A stretch of 64,000 nucleotides of DNA, taken from the NCBI GenBank assembly GCA_037576195.1, contig CM075101.1:53382001-53446000 (forward strand). The letters run 5' to 3'. The notes under the pieces were generated by a model. The model saw only the letters and a list, made by a program, of their open reading frames with translations. It ran no database searches and was not told where the DNA came from. Position numbers and translations under genes: made by a program. The DNA comes from Phytoseiulus persimilis. Lineage: Eukaryota > Arthropoda > Arachnida > Mesostigmata > Phytoseiidae. Of this stretch, positions 58,430 to 64,000 are shown piece by piece (positions within the stretch are counted from its first letter, which is position 1; each line of letters begins with the position of its first letter).

Positions 58430-59599
58430 CAGCGCCGTCTTGAGGCCGAAAACCAGCTTTTTAGCTCAGGTGTACGCTTTCTGGCGGCGGGTAGCGCTTT
58501 TTTGAGAGAGGGCTCGACTTCAAATTGAGTGTTACGGGAGCGCTTGCGATTCGAATTACTGAGTGGCGGGCATGGCTGGAGCGACCGATCAAACGACACC
58601 GGCTGTATCCCTACAGTCGATTCATTTGGCTTGTTGATCTCAGTTCTTGATGAGAGCGCTCCCTGCTAAAGTCAACTCATAGCAGTAGCACTCATTACTG
58701 TAGCACCCGTCGAGACTTCGAAGGAGGGACACGGAAAAATCCTCCACTCGTCGGCAATCGCCAGGCTCAGCATGAGCTTTGCAAGTATCTCCCTTTCAAG
58801 ATCCCTCGACGTTATTCGGTGCAATACGTCCGCATGTTGAAGATATGATCCGGCTGAACAACTACTTTGCTACGGACAGTGGCGTAGCCAGGATTGTCCG
58901 TGGGGGGAGGGTAAGGCTGATTTTTTCCGTCAGCCCTGCTTTCACGTTCTGCGTCACCCTAGAGAAAACTCCCCATTATCTCTTCCCAAACCATCCATTG
59001 AGAATCTATGGAGTCTAATGAGCTCCATGATTTCATCAAGATGAGCTCCATGGCTTTGTCGGTCGGAAGACACAGATTCCCGTTCGGTCGGAGCTTTCGG
59101 TAGCTCGGACCTCGGTCGATTTTTCGTCTGTGTGTTTCATCGAGTTCTCTGTTCTCCAAGATCCCGTGGAGCCCATGCGAAGAGCTTGTCTGAAGCAAGT
59201 ACCATTGTGGAGCCTGGAGGATGTTCATGGCATTGTTCCGTTGGCTTGGAGCCAGCGAATGAGGCCCGCTTATCCAATAATATGCATGTCCACATGAGTG
59301 GTATCTCTCAACACCTCTGCAACCTGGGGCCGGATCGAAGCTCCCCGAAAGTCCATATTCTCTCAGAGCGCTTGATGAGTGGTGGATCGATGAAAAGCTG
59401 TGACGAGTTTACTTAGATAGTATGAACTCGCGTCCCTGGGGGGGGGGGGGACCTATAGCCCTGCCAGGGCCAAGGTGGATACGCGCCTGGCTACAGATGT
59501 AACTGCTAGACCAGAAGACCGCAATTGATCTATAATACCAAGAGCGAAGCTTCTTCGTCTCCGAATCCACTCAATCCACACGATCATGACGTGTCCTAA
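58430..59599. other. Stretch separating two gypsy RT fragments
   Basis: It contains GTGGCGTAGCCAGGATTGTC at 58870-58889, a repeat-like motif, and a 14-base poly-G tract near 59440. The two gypsy fragments on either side are in the same orientation and in the right order for one RT, so this may be a later insertion. I found no target-site duplication. Confidence 0.35.
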
Positions 59600-59836
59600 T
59601 GGTGCGGCCTTATCTGATCGATGGAGTGCGAGCCCGACTCCGAGTGGTGTAGTGTTTTGCCTGGAGTTGTGCCGAAGGACTGACTGTCCTCGTCCAGCCA
59701 CGCCAAGCTGTGGGTACGTTACCGCGAGGTCGATCTGAGTTAAGAACTTGTTCCCCGGGAAACTCGACACACTTCCCGCCATGTTCGCAAGCGGGTGATT
59801 CAGATCTTCCAGACCTGTAGAATGATCAGCACACAC
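59600..59836 (-). mobile_element. Ty3/gypsy reverse transcriptase fragment, N-terminal part
   Basis: Minus-strand frame reads CADHSTGLEDLNHPLANM, then FPGNKFLTQIDLAVTYPQLG, then RQNTTPLGVGLA, matching the gypsy pattern CxDYxxLN...PLP...LxGxxxFSxIDLxxAYxQL...TPxGLA. The IDL Asp is present. Frameshifts follow toward 59460. Confidence 0.75.
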
Positions 59837-60569
59837 CCCGAGAGATGTTTTCGGTTTCTCAATGGGACTGTATGGTGGAGAAATCGCGATTCTCGGAATT
59901 CTTGGCCATTTCCGGATAACTGTGTATTCTTGTTGAATGGAAAGCGTCGAATCCCCGCGCGATATTTAGAAAAGGGATCCGAAGCGAATGGTCGCATTTT
60001 CGAGATGGCGCCATGGGATCCCTAGGAGACATCACGACGACGATGCCTGTTAAATGCGTGACCAAACATGTGAAGACAAGGGCTTACGCTCGTGGAGCTC
60101 CCTGAGTTTGTCATTCTCGACTTCCGATTGATAATTCGGTTCTGGGACGCTTGATGCGAGCTACCTGGGACTTGAAACCACTGGATCCCAAGTCATCGAT
60201 TTATTGCCCAACTTGTATCACGGTAGAACGGGATGATTCCCCATTCGAGAGTTCGACGCTGGATCATTCGGATAGATTCGAGCAAGTTCGAATTCCGGGG
60301 GGGCGTTCATAGCAAACTCCAAATCTCTCGTTCCAAAGAGGCTTCGAACCTTAGGCATGAGTCAGAGTTCACCTTTTGCACACAAGCTATTCTGAACATA
60401 CTTCCGATGCGAGCAGCGGGAGCTGGTGTCCATCGAAAACGTTTCCCGACTCCCACGGTTCGCTACTCCATCGATCAGATGAGGTCGCTCTGAGACATGT
60501 AACGATGGTGTGAACGGAGTGGATTCTGAGACGAAGAAGCTCTGTTCTTAGTATTATGTGCAAAAGACG
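59837..60569. other. No gene seen
   Basis: No splice-supported coding sequence or recognisable repeat between the gypsy fragment and the candidate minus-strand gene. Confidence 0.35.
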
Positions 60570-60743
60570 TTTATTGCCAGGTTTGTTCGGCGCGTGTTGT
60601 GGGTTAAATATGATCTATGTACAGTGCTCTACATGGTGTTCCAGTCGAAATCGTTTCCCTTTCTACAGCTGTAAAGGTGGTATTCAGGGCAGTGTTCTCC
60701 ACATAATTCACGAGTGCACCCATCATTCGTATCGTGCACTCGC

Positions 60744-61265
60744 TCATTTTTCACAAATCAATTTACGGCATACATGAATCGCCCCTCTTGTCATACTATG
60801 TCGTGTATCAAACTTTGGTTCCTTCCACGTATCGGACTTCATGGCGGGGACGCCGTAGAACTCGGGGTTGATCTTAGCCATCTTGTCATGCCAGGATTCA
60901 TGTACGCGTTGAAGGTGTCCGTCTTTGGGAGCCCGTGAATTTTCCTTTGATCTTCTGTTCTCAGTATTATAGACGCATAACTGAATTTGCTGGTCCAGCA
61001 GTTGCATCTGTAGCTGGGTGGAGCTGATTTAGGCAGGGGTCAGATACTTTCGGGAATAAAACCCAGCGTGAAGCGTACTGTCGAGGAGGCGATCTCGGAC
61101 TGGAGATGGTTTCGTGAAATACAATACCCCGCTCTTCGGGGAGTTGAGCCTGATTGACCTCTCCTCTCCGAACTTGGATGTTCTCTCCGGAAGGGTTCTC
61201 ATATCTGTTGTGTTACTCACGACGCGCGAGAGGGCATACCCTCCGTCCTGAGTGTCACAGTCCAA
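60744..61265 (-). CDS. Candidate minus-strand coding exons, unidentified
   Basis: Two adjoining frames look coding: 61029-61265 (SKFGEERSIRLNSPKSGVLY then LLDSTLHAGFYSRKYL) and 60744-60994 (MQLLDQQIQL after acceptor CCCAGCTACAG, then MAKINPEFYGVPAMKSDTWK). An AATAAA on the minus strand at 60570-60575 could end the transcript. The exon junction phase was not resolved. No family is recognised. Confidence 0.3.
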
Positions 61266-61450
61266 TCTCGATTATTTCAACCACGAATATTCCGAACATT
61301 CGGATTCTAACGTATATTGTTCCGAACATTCGTATTTTGACCTCGATTATTCCACCTTCAATTGCAGTACAACCTCGATTATTCCAGCTTCGAATACAAT
61401 GCGATCCGAATCGTTCAATTCCGAGTACAGCACAACCTCGATCATACTCG
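61266..61450. repeat. Imperfect short tandem repeat
   Basis: The unit CTCGATTATTCCA recurs at about 61266, 61341, 61373 and, mutated, 61437, often preceded by ACAAC; CCGAACATTCG occurs at 61290 and 61321. Read on the plus strand it gives a Ser/Tyr/Asp-rich peptide; that may be accidental. Confidence 0.6.
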
Positions 61451-63081
61451 ATCGAGTTCAGGGTGCTCCTGGATTCAAGCGCGGCCGGTTTGAGCGCAAC
61501 GAATTCACTCAAGCTGCTGTGAGTTTGGTGCATGAGATATAGAACGGGGGAAATCCGTCATCTATCCGACGATTGCAGAGTACTCGACGAACAGAGAAAG
61601 TACGGTTGCTTGGGGGAATATGGAGAGGGGAAAGCGGACGACGGCATGAGATACCTCGGTAACGACATTCCCTTGATGAATCAGACGAAGACACATGACT
61701 AAGCTCGGGATGGAGAGATCTTTTCGATGAGGGTGGATGCACAAGCTTTCTGTGTTAGTCTCTGCTGCTCCTCGTCAGCTTTGAGAGGTATCTTAGAATC
61801 CACGCTCGGATGCCTCTTGTTGTTGCGTCAGAAGCTCCGACTCTGACTCGTCCCCAAGACTCGCAGCCTCGAGTTCTCCATGAAATTCCCCCGAAAACGC
61901 TCCGAATTGCCAGAAAACTCCGGAACATTGTCCTCCTGCTTCACAACATACTGCCGCTTCTCCACCGGTCTCACGCTCCGGCTCCGAAGAGTGCATCTTG
62001 TCGTTCAAGAGCTTGAGTTTGCTCAAGACTCAGTTGGAGTTGGGATCATATTCCATACACCGGTTCTGACACATCTCGCGACTCTTCAGTTCCTCTCTCG
62101 ACTCCGCGACTGCAAATAGGACTTCCGTGACGGAGTCCAATCTCACGAGCCTCGCCCTGAGATTCGACAGGGTAGTCTCTTACGTGAGGATTGACAGGGT
62201 GTCTGTGCTCGCCGGCTTTTCGCAGAGTTTGTCAACTCCCCTGCAGCCCAGCTCGGAAGAGAATTATATCGGTCCGTATCGGACGCGTGCTTCAGAGGGC
62301 CTATCATTACGGTGGACACTGGCGTGGTAACTGCGTCTGGCGAGCACAAACAGAAGTAGACTTCCTACGCCACTATGTCACCACCGAAGACTAAACCTGA
62401 TGATGCCTTCGTTTCCTGATTACAGGACACAACTATCTTGAGCGGAGCATCAACGACTGGCTGATGACAGCGACGCCGGCCGAAGATATCTCATGTCGGC
62501 CTAGTAATCCCCGGCCGGCGAGTCGGACTCCGCAGGGGAGCGATAGCTTTTATTCGATGTTTCATCGCATGAAATAACATCTGGGAACATTTCCTGGTGG
62601 CTTGTCCGCCCCAGAGATAGCTGAAACACTAAGCGGATCACTAAGATATTCACATTGCTACGAAGAGTATGAAACCAGCAGTCCGAGCAACGCAGAATAC
62701 CAGTCTGACTCTGTTCGATACCGTCTTCTTCGCCTGGATCTCGGATGCCTGACTCCCATGGAAGGTGGTCTTCGAGTCAAATCCATTTCCCACTCTTAAT
62801 GGTCTTCTTTGATTGGAGATTCGGAGCTTGAGGTCGCGACCACTGGAATCAGCATGACTCAGATTCTGGAATCACCTTGAGATGGAGTAGATCAAGGAGC
62901 TACCGGTCACTCTCCCGATGAGGAGCAAAAAACTCGACCTAGAGTCCAGGAGGCTTTCGGTGGCGAAAAAACCGAAGTACGCGGAATATTCTCACCTTGC
63001 ACATGCACCTTGTTGAAGACAGCCGAACAAGTCATACTGTTTCAGCCGCGGCGGGAGCAGGTGTCTCTATGAGACGACCTA
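61451..63081. other. Stretch without a supported gene
   Basis: I see no linked exons. A minus-strand frame at 61793-62026 ends with an ESESELLTQQQEASERGF stretch that could be part of the coiled-coil coding seen at 63.1 kb, but I could not connect them. Confidence 0.3.
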
Positions 63082-64000
63082 TCAAGGGTTTTGTTCCAAT
63101 AATCTCGCAACCGTCATTTCACCGGCGGCCTTCAGGCGGAATTGAAGCCTTTCTTTCTCGGCTGCCACCCGATCGCGTACTTTTCTGGGCTCCCTGCACT
63201 CTTCCCAGAGCTCTCTCTGCTCTTCTCCGAGCTCTTTCCGCTCATCCTCCCGCAAAGCCCGGGCTTCTGCGAGCTTTGCTCTGAGCTTCCGAGTCTCGGA
63301 GTTCTTCCCGGCCACGATCGCCTCGAGACGATCGATGGCGCTGAAGTGTGACAAAGGAGGGGTCACCCACCTCTGCTGAAACTTCGGCGGCCAGCTGCTG
63401 AACATTTCCCCATGCAGCATTTCTCATGAGTCCCGTCCCAGTTTTTGACTTTGTACATTCCGTCACGCTTCGTGAAAACGGAGCTCATTTTTCGGGAATA
63501 TTTTCAAACTGCCCAGCACTGCGCAATGCAGTAAGCAGACGCTGAGCGAGACCTCCTTCGATTTTCGAGGGAATGGCTGGGAATGTCTGCGTAGTGCATT
63601 CCGTTATATTGTAAGTGTCGCGTGCCACTCGAGCTTGTTTCCGCGTCGATCTCGAGTTAATCTTCGACTTCACCTCTTCGTCGGCCACAACTTAACTCGT
63701 GGATCTGCTCGCGCTGACTGATTCCACCGAACTATAATATTTATTACTCTCTCTATTTGTTTTCATTCTTTCACCACGCCACCTACCGGCATCCGTCCAC
63801 GCTTCCATCGCTGCTGTCCTCAGCGCGAACTTTCTAGCACTTATTCTCTCCCTATGGATACTCAGTTTTTTTTCCCTTACCTTCGATCCTATTACTATCA
63901 CCAGCTCTTCGATCCCCCCACTTTGAATATTCTCCTTCAAACCTTCCTGCTCTCCCTGGATTTCTTCTCGGTTGTGCCAGTGCCCCCATGAAAGCCGAAC
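63082..64000 (-). CDS. Coiled-coil coding sequence running off the window, unidentified
   Basis: Three minus-strand frames in series: from the window edge to 63692 (ENIQSGGIEELVIVIGSKVR then ARKFALRTAAMEAWTDAGRW), 63485-63688 (MADEEVKSKINSRSTRKQAR then GGLAQRLLTALRSAGQFENI), and 63082-63420 (IDRLEAIVAGKNSETRKLRA then a Glu/Arg-rich helix, ending LLEQNP). They may be one gene with introns or the gag-like ORF of a transposable element; the stops between frames fit either decay or splicing. The 63.1 kb part is a strong coiled coil. The start lies beyond position 64000. Confidence 0.35.

Noticed and set aside
1..64000. CRISPR arrays, bacterial operons, phage or prokaryotic defence systems
   Set aside because: The window is eukaryotic: spliced genes, poly(A) signals and metazoan proteins throughout; no spaced direct-repeat array was seen.

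Overview
This window is eukaryotic nuclear DNA, almost certainly from an arthropod. GT-AG introns split most genes, AATAAA signals follow the stop codons, and the genes are metazoan (polyhomeotic, Cactin, CNOT4, SPRING1, TAPT1, XPNPEP1). GC is near 50%. Introns are mostly short (35 to 150 nt), and fully intronless long CDSs (CACTIN, CNOT4, TAPT1 coding part) sit beside intron-rich ones. That mixture, with SINE, LINE and Ty3/gypsy remnants, would fit a mesostigmatid (phytoseiid-type) mite, but the taxon is inference only.

Layout. 1-12.5 kb: a plus-strand gene with a FLYWCH zinc finger and a 5.7 kb intron; its 5' end is unseen and its 3' end ambiguous. 12.7-17.6 kb: two tightly packed minus-strand genes, TAPT1 and CACTIN. 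17.6-18.8 kb: a probable divergent promoter. 18.76-21.67 kb: XPNPEP1 (plus, 10 exons). 21.7-28.6 kb: gene-poor, with one weak small-secreted-protein candidate. 28.6-30.9 kb: CNOT4 (minus). 32.3-36.3 kb: an RRP5/PDCD11 gene (minus, 16 exons) that appears to encode only about 848 aa. 36.4-38.3 kb: an unidentified minus-strand exon, then SPRING1 (plus). 38.4-40.8 kb: unidentified minus-strand coding exons. 41.0-42.6 kb: a SERHL/kraken-type alpha/beta hydrolase with a predicted mitochondrial presequence. 42.7-44.3 kb: a decayed LINE interrupted by a tRNA-derived SINE flanked by a perfect 15-bp duplication. 46.6-49.1 kb: an unrecognised multi-exon gene for a probable secreted protein. 50.5-54.2 kb: polyhomeotic (minus) with 59 consecutive glutamines, HD1 and SAM, but no recognisable FCS zinc finger. 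54.9-64 kb: mostly repeats, with a diverged direct duplication, LINE and Ty3/gypsy reverse-transcriptase remnants, and coiled-coil coding that runs to the window edge.

The genes do not form one pathway. The recognised set covers chromatin silencing (polyhomeotic), NF-kB/splicing (Cactin), mRNA decay (CNOT4), ribosome biogenesis (RRP5), sterol regulation (SPRING1), peptide catabolism (XPNPEP1) and membrane trafficking or ciliary function (TAPT1). Exon joins were worked out by hand from splice signals, reading phase and homology remembered from family sequences; no database was searched. The most unusual items are the shortened RRP5, the unknown secreted-protein gene, the polyhomeotic without a visible FCS finger, and the nested SINE-in-LINE insertion.
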